Shown here: in pieces, positions 37,324-49,408 of the stretch
How positions within the stretch are numbered: position 1 is the stretch's first letter
Layout of the letters: the number at the start of each line of letters is the position of its first letter
Assembly: GCA_963682175.1 (NCBI GenBank)
Contig: OY821775.1
Span: 11,504,501-11,568,500, forward strand
Direction of reading: 5' to 3'
DNA: 64,000 bases
DNA from: Triglochin maritima
Taxonomy: Eukaryota; Streptophyta; Magnoliopsida; Alismatales; Juncaginaceae
The notes under the pieces: generated by a model
Told to the model about the DNA's origin: nothing
The model's database searches: none
The model's input: the letters and a program-made list of their open reading frames with translations, nothing else
Program-made: the position numbers and the translations under genes

Positions 37324-37985
37324 ATCAGGCAGTGAAATCTGCTGCAAGTTTACTCGCGACGAGCCGAACGGCCTACCGTCGACTTCCAAATACTCACGGT
37401 AATTAAGTGAGCGAGCTTGACATACCTAAAGGTCTGAAGAGACCTTTGAAGAACCACGACGACGCCTCCACGAGCGCGCCTCCCCAAAACACGATCCGTC
37501 GACGACTCCCGCGTCCAAATGACGATCAATCACCTCCTCGACACACTCGAGCACTCCAACTCCTCCACCAATCCTACCACCACGATCACAGGACACGTGA
37601 GGTCGAGAGAGAGAAAAGGAAACGTGAGGATGGTTTAGCAAAACCACAACTCACCTCCGGCCACCACAACGACTCCGAAGAACTCCTCCACCACACGCCG
37701 GAGATCACCACCACCTTCCTCGCCGGAGAGCACTGAGAGAGGGAGAGAACGCGAGTGAGAGAGAGACACGAGAGAGAGAGAGAGACTCACCACAATAAAT
37801 ATCTCCTCCTCCTCTAATCTCAACCATCCATCCATCCATCAATCTTCACCCCTCATCCAATCCACACCATCCTAGCCCTTCATCCATCCCTCTCAATCCC
37901 AACCGTCCATCTCTAAACCCCTCTAATCACCACCTAAACATCAACAAAACACAATTAGGATAGGATTAGGATCAGAATCCCACAA

Positions 37986-37998
37986 TCCACCCTCCTAA
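37986..37998 (-). promoter_or_regulatory. Polypurine tract of gypsy element
   Basis: On the minus strand TTTTAGGAGGGTGGAT directly precedes the 3' LTR; the AGGAGGGTGG core is the expected purine primer. Confidence 0.7.
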
Positions 37999-38017
37999 AA
38001 GAATTTCGTCCTCGAAA

Positions 38018-40996
38018 TTAAAACTGAAGCTCACCAAACAACTCCGGGAACTCCTTCCGGACCTCCTCCTCAATCTCCCAAGTGGCCTCTCGCTCACTGT
38101 GGTGCTGCCACCTGACCTTCACCATCGGAATGGTCCTCCTCCTCAACTGATGCTCCATCCGATCCACAATCTCAACCGGTCTCTCCTCAAGAGACAAATC
38201 CTGACGGATCTCTGGGACCTCCAACTGAATCACATGAGAAGGATCCGCTACGTACTTCCTCAACATCGAAACATGGAAGACGTTGTGAAGACCCGAAAAC
38301 TGCGGCGGCAGCGCAACCCTGTAGGCGACCTCTCCAACCCGATCGAGAATTTCAAACGGCCCGACATACCTCGGACTGAGCTTCCCCTTCTTCCCGAACC
38401 TCATCACTCCTCGAGATGGTGAAATCCTCAGGAAGACATGGTCGCCTGCCTCAAATCTCAGCTCTCGCCTACGCCTATCCGCGTAGCTCTTCTGCCTGCT
38501 CTGCGCAGTCGCTAGTCTCTGCCTGATCACATCAACCTTCTCAGCATACATCTGCACAATCTCAGGACCAACTAGCTGTCTCTCGCCTACATCACTCCAG
38601 CATACCGGTGATCTACACGGTCTCCCGTACAGGGCCTCGTACGGTGTCATCCCAATGCTCGAATGGTAGCTGTTGTTGTAGGCGAACTCGATCAATGGCA
38701 GATGCTCATCCCAATGACCTGCCCAATCCAGAGTACACGCTCGCAACATATCCTCTAGCGTCTGGATGATCCTCTCAGACTGACCGTCTGTCTGCGGATG
38801 GAATGCCGTACTGAACTTCAACTGAGTCCCCAAGGCCTGCTGCAAACTCCCCCAGAATCTGGAAGTGAACCTCGGATCTCGATCTGAAATAATACTCATA
38901 GGCACTCCATGAAGCCTGACAATTTCCTCAATATACAACTTAGCTAGACCCTCCAGAGGTAAAGTGGTCCGAATGGCTAAGAAGTGCGCCGACTTGGTCA
39001 GTCGATCGACTATAACCCAAATCGCGTCATGGAATCCTCTCGTCTTCGGCAACCCGGTGACAAAATCCATCGTCACGTGCTCCCACTTCCACTCTGGAAG
39101 CTCGATCCTCTGCATCAGCCCTGCAGGTCTCTGGTGCTCAATCTTCACCTGCTGACAAATCAGACATCTGCCAACAAACTCTGCGATCTCTGTCTTCATC
39201 CTCTTCCACCAAAAATTCCTCTGAAGATCTCTAAACATCTTCGTGTTGCCCGGGTGGATCGAATAACGGGATCTATGCGCCTCCTCCAGAATGTCCTGCC
39301 TCAGATCTCCTCCCTTCGGCACCCAGACACGACCTCTGAACCTCAGCCCCCCATCAACTCCAATACGGAAGTCTGATCCATCTCTGGCAGCTAACTGCAG
39401 CAACCCAGCTAACTCATCATCAGTACTCTGAGCCTGAACAATACTCGAGACCAACTGAGGCTCCACTCTCAGCCCGACGATCACTGCACCTCGCGACTCA
39501 TCGGTGAACGGTCTCCACTCGGTCAATGCCTCCAGCAACTTCCACTCCTCGATACAAAGACCTGCTGAGGTGACCTCCACCTTCCTGCTCAAAGCATCAG
39601 CAACCGAATTCGCCTTCCCCGGATGGTACGAGATGGTGAAATCATAATCCTTAATCAGCTCGAGCCATCTGCGCTGCCTCATATTCAGCTCCTTCTGCGA
39701 ACACAGATACTTCAGGCTCTGATGATCTGTGAACACCTCGAATCGCTCGCCATACAAGTAATGCCTCCAGGTCTTCAAAGCGTGCACCACTGCTGCCAGC
39801 TCCAAATCATGAGTGGGGTAGTTCCTCTCGTGCACCTTCAACTGCCTCGAAGCATATGCAACCACCTGCCCGTGCTGCATAAGTACACATCCCAGTCCAA
39901 TGCCTGACGTGTCACTGTAAATCACAAAACCACCACTGCCACTGGGAAGTGTTAGAACTGGAGCAGTCGTCAACCGACTCTTCAGTTCCTGAAAACTGTC
40001 CTCGCACTTCTGGGACCACACGAACTCGACGCCCTTCCGCGTCAGAGCCGTCAACGGCGAAGCCAACCTCAAGAAATCCTGGATAAAATAGCGATAATAA
40101 CCTGCCATACCCACAAAGCTCCTGACCTCTGCCACACTCGTCGGGGCTCTCCACTGTGTAACGGCCTCAACCTTCGCTGGATCTATAGAAATCTCATCAC
40201 CAGACACGATGTGTCCCAAGAAGGCGACACTGCTCAGCCAGAACTCGCACTTCGACAGCTTGGCATACAACTGATGGTCCCGCAAAATGCCAAGTACAAC
40301 TCTCAAGTGCTCTCGATGCTGCTCCACATCTGGCGAGTAAACCAAAATATCGTCCACGAAGACAATCACAAACTGGTCGAGGTACTGACTGAACGTCCTG
40401 TTCATCAAATCCATAAACGCTGCAGGCGCGTTCGTTAACCCAAACGGCATCACCAGAAACTCGTAATGCCCGTACCTCGTCCTGAAAGCTGTCTTCTGCA
40501 CATCTGCCTCTCTGATCCTCTGCTGATGATAACCGGATCGCAGATCAATCTTCGAGAACACCTGCGCTGACTGCAACTGGTCAAACAGGTCCTCGATCCT
40601 GGGCAAGGGATACCAATTCCTCACGGTAACCTTGTTCAACATCCTGTAATCTATACACATCCGCAGTGATCCATCCTTCTTCTTCACGAAGAGTACCGGC
40701 GCTCCCCAAGGCGAGACACTGGGGCGGATAAACCCCGTATCCATCAGATCCTGCAACTGCCTCTTCAGCTCTGCCAGCTCCGCAGGTGCCATCCGATACG
40801 GCGCCTTCGACTGCGGCGTAGTCCCAGCTACCAAGTCGATCCCAAACTCAATCTCTCTGTGAGGCGGCAACCCAGTGACATCATCTGCAAATACATCGGG
40901 AAACTCTCGAACAATCTCGATGTCCTCCAATCTCTCCGCCTCTGGATCTGGAACTACCAAAGTGGCCACAAAAGCTCTGCAACCCTGCTGCAACAA
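38018..40996 (-). pseudogene. Gypsy pol: RT, RNase H, integrase and chromodomain-like tail
   Basis: About 990 open codons. The reverse transcriptase domain begins near residue 90 ([21 protein letters not shown]) with catalytic [10 protein letters not shown]. RNase H starts [15 protein letters not shown] and includes [19 protein letters not shown]. Integrase has the HHCC finger ([10 protein letters not shown] ... CLICQQVK) and the DDE core ([36 protein letters not shown]). The tail [10 protein letters not shown] ... [19 protein letters not shown] is chromodomain-like, typical of Tekay/Del chromoviruses. The frame itself is intact, but it is separated from protease by a frameshift near 41020 and an in-frame TAG just upstream of residue 1, so a normal gag-pol cannot be made from this copy. 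Confidence 0.93.
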
Positions 40997-41022
40997 CTTC
41001 TATGCCCTCACTGCTGATACGA

Positions 41023-42395
41023 TCACTCGGCCTCCTCTATCTTTCGCCCCCTGATCAACACATCAGGTAGACCCTTCCTCGGGATCAGAATCTTCTTCTC
41101 CCGGCACAAAACTCGCACATCGTACTGGGACAGCCAATCCATCCCCAGTATGACGTCGAAGTCCTCCATCGGCAACAAGTTCAGGTCAGCCGGAAACTCC
41201 TGATCTCCCGAAACAATCGTGGTGCTGGGGAGGAAGCTCCCCACAATGCCCACCAGACCCAATGGTGTGCTGACTTCCAACGTGGCAGTCAACATCGCAG
41301 GGGTACGGCCCGACACGCTCGCAAATCGCTCCGAAATGAATGAGTGTGTGGCCCCACAATCAAACAACACTCTCGCACTCAACCCAGCAACAAAGAGCGT
41401 ACCTTCCACCACCGTGCTGGCATCTCTCGCCTCATACGCCTGGATGGTAAAGACCCGTCCAGTCCTCTGACCCTGCTGTCGTTGTGGCGCAAAAGGTCGG
41501 CGATCTCCGCCTCTGCCACCTGCCGGCTGTCCCGACTGCCTGCAGGACCCGCCTGGCCCACTCAGACAATCTCTCATGAAATGGCCTGGCTTGCCACACC
41601 CGTGGCACACTGCGCGGCCCCAACACTCTCCAGAGTGAACTCTGCCACAACCTCTGCACGCCTCAGGCTGGCGTGATCCACCTCCTCCGATCCGGGGCCT
41701 CTTGCCCGGGTTCCCTGCTAGCGGAGCACCCGGACGTCCACTGACCTTCCCCGGAGCTCTCCTGGCCTCAGCATAATTCTGCTGGTAATCCCGATCAATA
41801 ATCGTCGCAAATCTAACCGCATCTGCCAGTGTCTGCGACATACTGTAGGTCACCTGAGTACGGAGGTGCGTCCTCAGCCCTCGTATGAACTTCCTCGCCC
41901 TTTGCAGCGGCGTCACACAGATCTCCGGACAGTAACGCTCCAGCGCGTTGAACGTCCGGGTATACTCAGCCAGGGTCGCCTCTCCCTGCTCGAGAGTCAT
42001 AACTCCTCTCTCCTCCCGTCTCTGACATGCTCGGGGAAATACTGCTCGTTGAACTCCCGTAGGAATTCCTCCCAGCTGACCTCAGCCCTGCCATCGAACA
42101 CCACCGCAGATGTGGTCCTCCACCAGTTGGACGCGTCTCCGCCCAACACATAAGCTGCCAAGCCTGTCTGCCTCTCAGGCGGGCACTCAATCGCCTGCAG
42201 GATCTCCTGAATCTTCAGGACCCAATCCTCCGCAGCCTCAGACTCTCCTCTACCGTCAAAGGTAGGCGGGTGCTGTCTCATTAGGCGGTCGAGCATCGCT
42301 CCTGCCGCTGTTGGGATCCAACATCGCTCCCAGTCGCCCCACTGTGTCATAGAGCATCTGTCGCTCCTCTGCCTAGTCCGCGCCCCCAGTCTCAC
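41023..42395 (-). pseudogene. Gypsy gag and protease, frameshifted
   Basis: The N-terminal gag part reads 42395-41997 (HPPTFDGRGESEAAEDWV, ASNWWRTT, WEEFLREFNEQYFPE). It ends in a stop created by a one-base frameshift at about 42000, after which gag continues in the next frame (LEQGEATLAEYTRTFNALERY). The CCHC knuckle is CHGCGKPGHFMRDC; an extra Cys-rich CRGCGRVHSGEC precedes it. Aspartic protease follows (VLFDCGATHSFIS, DCGA in place of the usual DSGA/DTGA; then VILGMDWLSQYDV). The frame stops at 41023-41025 before reaching pol. Confidence 0.9.
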
Positions 42396-42546
42396 TGCTG
42401 GTGCTACGGTCCCGTGGGGGAGGTCTCACGCGTCTCGGAGGCATCTACACACAAAGAACAACACACATCAAAACCATGAATGCATGAACTAATGCAGACT
42501 CTAAAACTCTAAGGGTGGTTTCTTTGGATAAGGACACTGGAACCGA

Positions 42547-42560
42547 CCGCTCTGATACCA
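42547..42560 (-). promoter_or_regulatory. Primer-binding site of gypsy element
   Basis: On the minus strand TGGTATCAGAGCGG follows the 5' LTR after a short ACT spacer; it is complementary to initiator methionine tRNA. Confidence 0.9.
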
Positions 42561-42931
42561 AGTTGTAACATCCTCAAAGCAGCGGAAAATTTAAAATTTT
42601 AATAACACAATCAACAGAGGATCTTACGCAAATAAAGGAACACATGTGCACCAACATATATAATATATATATATATGAACATCAGAGTATACAAAAGTTG
42701 TGATTACATCAAAAACATATACAAAGGATAACAGTAATCACACGACCTCAACTGAGAGAAAGTTGGATCCGGTAGCGGTGCTCCTCTCCTCGGTCACCAC
42801 CCCCTAACGCCGATCACGGCCTGAAAATAAACATGCAACAATGCCTGAGTTTCCAGAAGGAAACCCCGTATGCCAAACTCTAAATGCAATAATAAAATCA
42901 TCCTAGCATACAGTTCTAGTCAACAAGAAAA

Positions 42932-43479
42932 GCATCACAACAGGCTGGGCTCCAGGGCTCTCTCACCCAACCACAGCACACACCGCAGGTACGGGGCTCC
43001 AGGTCTAATCTCAACCAACCGCCGCACCCACCACAGTCACGGGGCTCCAGGTCTAATCTCAACCAACCGCCGCGACACACACTCGTCGCCAAACTGGGCT
43101 CCAGGTCTAATTTCAACCAACCGCAGCAACCACGACACGACCAAGAGCTCCAGGTCTAATTTCAACCAACCTAAACGTATAAGGGCTCCAGGTCTAATTT
43201 CAACCAACCCCTACACGCGGTCCCTGCTCAGGCTCCAGGTCTAATTTCAACCAACCCGAACGCACTACGGAGCTCCAGGTCTAATTTCAACCAACTCCGT
43301 ACAGACTAGCTGGGCTCCAGGTCTATTTTCAACCAACCACAGCTCTCACACAGTTACGGGGCTCCAGGTCTCTTTCAACCAACCGCCACAACACCACAAT
43401 TCTAAGCTGGGCCTCAGGCCTATTTCAGCCAATCCCAAGCTCACACACGGTTACGGGGCTCCAGGTATAATCTCAACCA
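42932..43479. repeat. LTR tandem array, second copy
   Basis: Copy of the 36053-36600 array in the other LTR, with no difference seen by eye. Confidence 0.9.
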
Positions 43480-43594
43480 ACCACCGCAACCCTCGTGCAC
43501 CTAGCACACTTGCCGGAAGAACATCGGCACCAAAACTCGCCCCACACGGACGACCACGACAACAGCACCTCCATAGTGCAAAACAGGACACAAA

Positions 43595-44274
43595 CGGTCG
43601 ACCGAACCAAAAGTCCCGGTCGACCGAATCAAGCAAATACAGGGCAATCCACTTCGACCGGCACTCCATCGGTCGACCGACTCCCAACACCACACTCGTT
43701 TGGTCGAACCCAAATCAAGGGACGGTCGACCGTTTAGATGGTCAACTCCCGGTTCAACGAACAAAACGACCAATCGGTCGACCGACAAAGGGGCCCGGTC
43801 GACCAAAAGTCACCAGGGAACAAATCCCACAACACCATAACGAATTCGGTCGAACGCCGAGCACATCTCGGTCGACCGAATCTGTCCAGGGAATAATCCC
43901 TCACACGCACCATGAATTCGGTCGAACGCCGAGCACATCTCGGTCGACCGAATTCCTCCAGAACGTTCCCCACGCTCAGCGCACAAGTCCGGTCGACCGA
44001 ACCCTCATTCGGTCGAACCGATCACTATGCTCACTTAAGTCACGGTCGGACAAAAATCAATGAACGGTCGACCGTTTAGATGGTCTAAGCCCCCAACCGA
44101 CTTAAGACGGTGCACACGGTCGACCGGCAAAGGGGACCCGGTCGACCGAATCTCTCCAGACTTGCCTCCTATGCACAATCGGTCGACCGCCCCAAAGACA
44201 TCGTTCGACCGATGTGAGGCAGAGCCCGAATTCTCTTCACGAACGGTCGACCGTTTGCACAAACCGGTCGATCG
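43595..44274. repeat. CGGTCGACCG palindrome array 4
   Basis: Counterpart of 36716-37323, extended by a 72-bp internal duplication that adds one exact palindrome and one CGGTCGAAC variant. Confidence 0.93.
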
Positions 44275-44718
44275 ATCAGGCAGTGAAATCTGCTGCAAGT
44301 TTACTCGCGACGAGCCGAACGGCCTACCGTCGACTTCCAAATACTCACGGTAATTAAGTGAGCGAGCTTGACATACCTAAAGGTCTGAAGAAACCTTTGA
44401 AGAACCACGACGACGCCTCCACGAGCGCGCCTCCCCAAAACACGATCCGTCGACGACTCCCGCGTCCAAATGACGATCAATCACCTCCTCGACACACTCG
44501 AGCACTCCAACTCCTCCACCAATCCTACCACCACGATCACAGGACACGTGAGGTCGAGAGAGAGAAAAGGAAACGCGAGGGATGGTTTAGCAAAACCACA
44601 ACTCACCTCCGGCCACCACAACGACTCCGAAGAACTCCTCCACCACACGCCGGAGATCACCACCACCTTCCTCGCCGGAGAGCACTGAGAGAGGGAGAGA
44701 ACGCGAGTGAGAGAGAGA

Positions 44719-44761
<43 letters not shown>

Positions 44762-44967
44762 CACCACAATAAATATCTCCTCCTCCTCTAATCTCAACCA
44801 TCCATCCATCCATCCATCAATCTCCACCCCTCATCCAATCCACACCATCCTAGCCCTTCATCCATCCCTCTCAATCCCAGCCGTCCATCTCTAAACCCCT
44901 CTAATCACCACCTAAACATCAACAAAACATAATTAGGATAGGATTAGGATCAGAATCCCACAGTAAT

Positions 44968-46781
44968 AACTTTAGTTGCGTAGGAATTTCAAACATAATT
45001 AACTTCAATAATTACTGGAAACTATCATTTCATCACAAAAACATATGTTGAAAATGCAAAATAAGTACAGTTTAGAAAATGTGATGTTGAAGCTTTGCAC
45101 CTGAGTAATTCGTATTTGCTTGGGTACTATACTTCCCAAAACATGAAATTATGTTTATGCACTTTAGGTTTCGTTTATCTCTCTTTCCATTTTGCCTGCT
45201 GTGATTATTTTTAACAATTTAAGATCAAGAGAAGTGATTTTATTAACGTGTTTTGTATTAAAGGCCAAATGACCACATTTTAAGCAAAATTTTGTCATTT
45301 TTCCAAAAATCTGTTTCTGCACTTTGACACGATGTTGTCGTAATGGAGAACACACCTAACAATAGCATAAAATCTTACACGGTCATATGTTGAAGATATT
45401 GCTAGATGGTCTTATGTTAAGAGGTGTCCAACAATAGTATCCTACCGATCGAGAGAGATTTAGACGACAATAATGGCTTCGAATGAGATGCAAAAAATTA
45501 TTATTTGGAGGAGATGGAATCATTTTTTACTCGAGCAAGACTATTCGCTGCTGAACAATAAAACCAAAACTAACATATAATTAGTCAAGCTTTTACATGG
45601 AAAGAAAGGACTACTTGACTATTGGGGGGAAAAAGTGTGTTTTATCCAAATCTTATGATGGCCAGTTCTATGGTCAACATCGAGGTTCACATCTTCTAGA
45701 ATCACTTGAGATGCAGAGCATTTATAACTTAGAAATGCCTTCACCTGTACCAAATTTGACTTGTTGATTTTGATGTTTATTTAAAGCGACAACTAGTGAA
45801 TGAAATGAGTACTTATCATAGAGCTGTATAACAAACAGCAAAAGGTTGAAAGAACCCAAATTTATTTCTCTTGGAAAAAGATATGTTATTGGTCAGACAT
45901 GTTTCTAAATTCTAACTTTACGGACCGCAGATACTGAAGTTTCCACATGTTGTTCTGTTTGGATAATTCGTGTTTTCCAAGTTTTGAAATTTTCAAATTT
46001 TGACGTGACACACATTTCAATATCAATGTTATGAGAAATGAAAACTAGAAGGTCTAGTGGTCATTGTTTGACGGTTGGTACATGGGTTGTAAGTCCAAAA
46101 CCCCTTGAACTTGAATGATAGGTTTACAAAATCTCCGATGAATGTTGTGGGTTTCATCGATCAATTTAAATTTTGTACATCCTACTGTACTCGTAATGTC
46201 AAACTAGTTCATGATTGGTGTTGAGAGTTCATTATTGTTAATAAGAAAATCACAATGTGATGGAAAATTATTGGTCCATCTATGGATAGTGTTTGGCAAC
46301 TGAATTGACATTTACTGATAAAAAATTGATATAAATTCAACTCACGTAATAAATTTGGATCGTCATTTAGGGCGTGATTGGCAGGGACGGGAACCAGGGT
46401 GGGATATGTGAGGGCTTCAAAGAAGTTATACTACCTGAAACTAGGGTGTTGACATGTGAGGGTTGAAATCCCACTCCAATTTTCACAAATTTATGTAGTA
46501 TATGTTAGATTTTACTTTATCAGAGTCATGCAATTTCAAGAGTTAAATAGTTGTTTCGATGAAAAGTACATAACTACTCTCTTGCATGTCTTGCTAAGAT
46601 CCGAGTAATTCTTTATTTGCATCTGATGTAGACAAATTGGTATGTTTAGCCAGAAATTATCCAAAAGACTTCTCTACGTAGAGCGTGTTTTAGTTGTTGA
46701 TTAACTTTAGACATACATCTTAGATGTGTGTAATCTTGAAGATTTTTGTAATTTGAAAAGAAAGTGTTTTAGCATAGAAGT
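44968..46781. other. Intergenic, no gene recognised
   Basis: AT-rich with no coding signal longer than about 60 codons. Confidence 0.4.
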
Positions 46782-47735
46782 TGTTGGAAAGAAGAACAAT
46801 CGTTTGTTTCCTCTCATTCACTTACTATTAAGATTGACCGTAATAGTTTAAAGATCTTTTTCAACTACGAATATTATAATGAACCTGTTGTTGAATAAGT
46901 GTTTAAAGTATACGTGCAGAAAAACAGAAAATCGGTCGACCGGATGGAGTGATTCGGTCGACCGGATGTGTGTTGAATTTGTCCAGCAAAGTGCCTGTTT
47001 TTTTTCGGTCGACCGGAATCTAGGATTCGGTCGACCGGGCACACAATTGGTGTTGGACAAAAGTTACTGTTGTTTTTCGGTCGACCGGAACCTTGGATTC
47101 GGTCGACCGGAAACGTTCGAGGAGCTGGGAGAAAAGTGTCTGTTGAAATTCGGTCGACCGGAACTTAAGTGTACGGTCGACCGATTATGCACTCGCGCAA
47201 GCTAGAAAAGTTACTGTCGATTTTCGGTCGAACGAGACTTCAATTTCGGTCGACCGTTTATGATACAGTTATTTAATCGGTCGACCGAATCACCCGATCG
47301 GTCGACCGTTTGGACCCAGTTCTGCCCACGTTTTGCACATTACTCCACCCAATTTTGGTGCAACTTATACTTGTTTTGGCCTCATATATAAAGGCAATTT
47401 CGTCCCTTTTGTTTATAGAATTAATTCCTATTATTCACTTTTGTTCTTGAGAGAAAAGAGAGAGATAGCATCATTGTGATTCGGTAGGAGAGATTTGAGC
47501 TGGGTTTCCTCGTCGGTTCGTTCGCGTCTCCTGTAAGCATCTCTTGTAATACGGTTTCTCTATAGTGGATTTGAGTTGTGTCGTCCGTGGTTTTTCCCGC
47601 ATTGGGTTTCCACGTTAAATCTTGTGTGTTTTGTGTGGTTTGGATTTCGGATTTGCATTTTGTTCTCAAGTTTAGCCGATTGGATTCGTTAATTTTGTTC
47701 CGCTGCGTATTTGGGATTGGTTTTAATTCCTAACA
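46782..47735 (+). mobile_element. Probable solo LTR (copia-like) carrying a palindrome array
   Basis: Begins TGTTGGAAAGAAG and ends TTAATTCCTAACA, with short inverted ends TGTTGG/CCTAACA. A TATA-like CATATATAAAGGC lies near 47382. It is followed by a 5' UTR/U5-like stretch (GTGGTTTTTCCCGCATTGGG, TTTCCACGTTAAATC) typical of copia LTRs. Flanks GAAGT and GAACC match at only three of five bases, so the limits are tentative. The CGGTCGACCG array at 46933-47308 sits upstream of the TATA box. Confidence 0.6.
46933..47308. repeat. CGGTCGACCG palindrome array 5
   Basis: Eleven exact palindromes and one variant in 376 bp. Here they tend to occur as closely spaced pairs about 20-26 bp apart. Confidence 0.93.
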
Positions 47736-47754
47736 GAACCATTTGAAATATTTA

Positions 47755-47870
47755 ATGAAGAATCACTGGATGAACGACAACTTAATGGCTTGTATCGAGA
47801 AAAAAATGTTAGATGAAGTTAACAAGTATGAAATCATGTATCAAGGGGGCGATCCAAGATTTTCCGAGCG
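47755..47870 (+). pseudogene. hAT-type transposase C-terminal scrap (plus strand)
   Basis: The plus-strand frame KNHWMNDNLMACIEKKMLDEV resembles the end of ZMYM1-like/hAT transposases (WMNDCLVTYIEKD pattern). Very short and degraded. Confidence 0.4.
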
Positions 47871-47959
47871 GGGAGACCAAAAAACATACATAATTTTTTT
47901 ATGATAACATTTTTCGCGACTTCATGTTTTGAAATTGCTTCGTTTCTTCATGTTTAATA

Positions 47960-48304
47960 GACTGAAAAACATCATTTTTCTATGTACGTGAAAAGACAAT
48001 CATTCAGCAAATCATCATCCATTTGAGTCTGAAACATAATCTTGAAAATCTTCATTGTTGAGAATGCTCATTCAACAATTCCAATTGCTACCGACAATAT
48101 TAAGGTTAACTTGATAAGCAAACAAACTAGATGATACACCACATCAAGTTTGTTTTCAACCATCTTCTTTGCAATATCTGTAATATTGTGCAAATCTAAA
48201 AAGTAAGGTCGACTCCTAGAGAAATGTACGTGAATGCGTTGTTTTGTTTCTTCTATAAAAATTGTGGGTGTACAAGATTTACAATTTGCCTCGGCACACA
48301 TCAA
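47960..48304 (-). pseudogene. hAT-type transposase dimerisation-domain fragment (minus strand)
   Basis: The minus strand reads VVYHLVCLLIKLTLILSVAI, then GIVE-stop-AFSTMKIFKIMFQTQ, then LLNDCLFTYIEK-stop. This is the hAT C-terminal dimerisation region of the TTF-finger/ZMYM1-like group. Two in-frame stops (TGA where Arg is usual in VERAFS, and TGA after YIEK) show it is dead. It is the opposite orientation to the scrap at 47755-47870. Confidence 0.7.
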
Positions 48305-49408
48305 ATTTGGCTCCTAGAGAAATCTATGTTTTAATTTAACTACGTATGGGTTGTTTAAATAGGAGGCTACACATCTAGGAGTCAAAACAATGTTCTACCT
48401 GGATTTTTAATTTAGTGGGTGGGCCCATTCCCACCCGGGCCCATACGTACGTGCATGTATCGTTCTCAAAATATGAATATTTGAAGTGGTCAATTATAGT
48501 TTATTTTTGTAGAAATAAGTAGTTTTCTTTTTAGGATAAATAGTAACTTTTGAACTACCTATACGATGACAATTTTCGCTTAATTTAAACCTCACCCCAA
48601 TGAAATTTCTAGTTCCACCATGGGTGATTGGTACCCAAAAAGTTCAGGGAAGTCTACTTTCCCAGTGGAAGTTAAACAAGTCACTCCAAATATGTATCTT
48701 TATGTTTTGAAAGTTATTTTGGAAGCTCTTCGAATACCAATCATATATAAGTCATTCTCAAGTTAAATTTTATGAGAAATTTCAACCAGAAGTTGTGAGT
48801 TTAAATTCCCCTTCTTACAATTTCCTATTTTGAAGTTTGTGTGTTTGCGTTTGCTTCAATAATAATAATCTTTACGCTTTCAATAAATTTGGCGATGTAC
48901 GGCCGTAATATATATGATGTGTTTGTTAGAGAGAGGGGCTTCGGTTCCAGCCCCTTAGGCTTATCTACAAAGTCATAATAGGCCTTAAGTCTGAAGCCCA
49001 TCAGCCCATAATTCACTACAATAAATCTTTCTAAGATCAGCTAGTGTAATTTTCACTAACTACCTAATGTCTAATATATTTTGAGCTCTGTAGTTTATAA
49101 ACCAAAAGCACGTCCATGACTTAACTTTATGAAATATAAGTTCAAAATGTAGGAAAGCATAAACACCTCAAAACCTCAAGTTGAGTGAAGTTGATTTGTA
49201 ATTTTGTACGATATACATCAACAGGTTGCTTTCAGTTCCAATAATGAATTTAATATAACTTCATAAATCCCACGCTAGTAGATATATATTTCGAACTTGT
49301 GGTTAGGTTTGGATACGTTTAAAATGTGTCATAAGGTTATATATGGTCAATCTTCAAATGTACATCAACTGAATCGACCACATCGCAACATGAACAATTT
49401 CCTACCTA
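48305..49408. other. Intergenic, no gene recognised
   Basis: AT-rich. A 63-codon minus-strand frame at 48825-49016 has no recognisable product. Confidence 0.4.

Larger units (their letters stand above)
35685..37984 (-). repeat. Gypsy 3' LTR (left)
   Basis: Contains from left to right an (AT)n TATA-like tract near 35779-35799, a tandem array (about 36053-36600), a CGGTCGACCG array (36716-37323) and a short (GA)n run near 37736-37787. On the minus strand the arrays lie upstream of the AT tract, on the U3 side. Confidence 0.95.
35685..44962 (-). mobile_element. Ty3/gypsy LTR retrotransposon (Tekay/Del-type chromovirus), full structure
   Basis: LTRs 35685-37984 (2300 bp) and 42564-44962 (2399 bp), both TGTAACATCC...ATCCCACA, are flanked by GTAAT on both sides (35680-35684 and 44963-44967). 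Coding is on the minus strand in the order gag, protease, RT, RNase H, integrase, chromodomain-like tail, so the right LTR is the 5' one. Primer site and purine tract are in the right places. The LTRs are almost identical apart from one 72-bp duplication and microsatellite length changes, indicating a recent insertion. Nevertheless gag-pol has two frameshifts and a stop. Confidence 0.96.
42564..44962 (-). repeat. Gypsy 5' LTR (right)
   Basis: Same organisation as the left LTR. It is longer by 99 bp, mostly a 72-bp duplication around 43860-43945 (repeated CGGTCGAACGCCGAGCACAT) and a longer (GA)n run at about 44720-44758. Confidence 0.95.

Noticed and set aside
36572..37389. Open frames rich in VDR, RST and GRP in both LTRs
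   Set aside because: They are six-frame readings of the CGGTCGACCG palindrome array, not proteins.
41219..42153. Plus-strand frames across gypsy gag
   Set aside because: Antisense shadows of the minus-strand gag-protease region.
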